Of a stretch of 8,768 nt of DNA, positions 8,692 to 8,768 are shown one piece after another. The stretch lies in the NCBI GenBank assembly GCA_017556665.1, contig JAFYMJ010000069.1, positions 1 through 8,768 of the forward strand. The letters are read 5' to 3'. Each line of letters starts with the position of its first letter. Position 1 is the stretch's first letter. The stretch comes from Bacteroidales bacterium. GTDB lineage: Bacteria; Bacteroidota; Bacteroidia; Bacteroidales; UBA932. A program made the translations under genes and the position numbers. Under the pieces are notes generated by a model that worked only from the letters and a program-made list of their open reading frames with translations, searched no databases and was not told where the DNA came from.

Positions 8692-8768
8692 ATCGGGTAG
8701 GAGGAAAACAAAGGTAAGTTTTCTTCCTACTTTTGTTTTCCGACCTCCCACACCACCGTACATGCGGG
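8692..8768 (-). mobile_element. 3' end of a group II intron (domain VI and 3' arm of domain V), cut by the window edge
   Basis: Read on the minus strand from the right edge, CGCATGTACGGTGGT (8766-8752) matches the 3' arm of domain V seen in many bacterial group II introns. Domain VI follows. GGGAGG (8749-8744) pairs with CCTACCC (8701-8695) and leaves A opposite plus-strand T8698 bulged, as expected for the branch point. A 10-bp stem, GGAAAACAAA (8741-8732) with TTTGTTTTCC (8712-8703), caps it. The 3' splice site is probably at 8692 (ending CCCGAT, branch A seven from the end); 8689 is an alternative. The intron-encoded reverse transcriptase/maturase, if present, would lie beyond 8768 on the minus strand. 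Intron class cannot be assigned from this fragment, and it could be a truncated relic. Confidence 0.8.

Noticed and set aside
8703..8741. 10-bp hairpin after metG as its intrinsic terminator
   Set aside because: On the plus strand the stem is followed by GACCTCCC rather than a T run, and the hairpin is fully explained as domain VI of the minus-strand intron.
8500..8763. Minus-strand reading frame of 87 codons starting MYGGVGGR
   Set aside because: It begins in the domain V arm of the intron and runs antisense through metG; the reading frame is a by-product of the intron end and metG.

Overview
The window is an ordinary chromosomal stretch from a member of the Bacteroidota, most likely a Bacteroidales. 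Evidence: the RecA, TrpRS, DnaG and MetRS proteins read as the Bacteroidetes type; leaders are A/T-rich without Shine-Dalgarno sequences; and all four promoter regions carry a match to the Bacteroides-type -7 box TAnnTTTG. The DNA is AT-rich and coding-dense, and no stretch of 300 bases lacks a gene. The genus cannot be fixed from the sequence alone.

Layout, left to right. rlmN (minus; 23S rRNA/tRNA adenine C2 methyltransferase) diverges from recA (plus; recombinase) across a short region with two opposed -7 boxes. recA converges on a two-gene minus-strand unit, and a perfect 12-bp inverted repeat between them looks like a terminator serving both. The minus-strand unit is trpS followed 9 bp later by a zinc-ribbon membrane protein of the DUF3667 type. 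trpS diverges from dnaG (plus; primase), again with two opposed -7 boxes, and dnaG is followed 27 bp later by metG (methionyl-tRNA synthetase). About 17 bp after the metG stop the 3' end of a group II intron begins on the minus strand: domain VI with its bulged branch-point A, and the 3' arm of domain V. The rest of the intron lies beyond the right edge.

The named genes are informational housekeeping genes (rRNA/tRNA modification, recombination, tRNA charging, priming). They are neighbours but do not form one pathway. I found no defence system, CRISPR array, toxin-antitoxin pair, tRNA or rRNA gene, and no strong candidate for an undescribed multi-gene system. The points most worth a second look are the group II intron end, an in-frame insertion in RlmN whose left part is an inverted copy of adjacent coding sequence, the very compact divergent promoters (with a probably leaderless rlmN mRNA), and the uncharacterised membrane protein linked to trpS.
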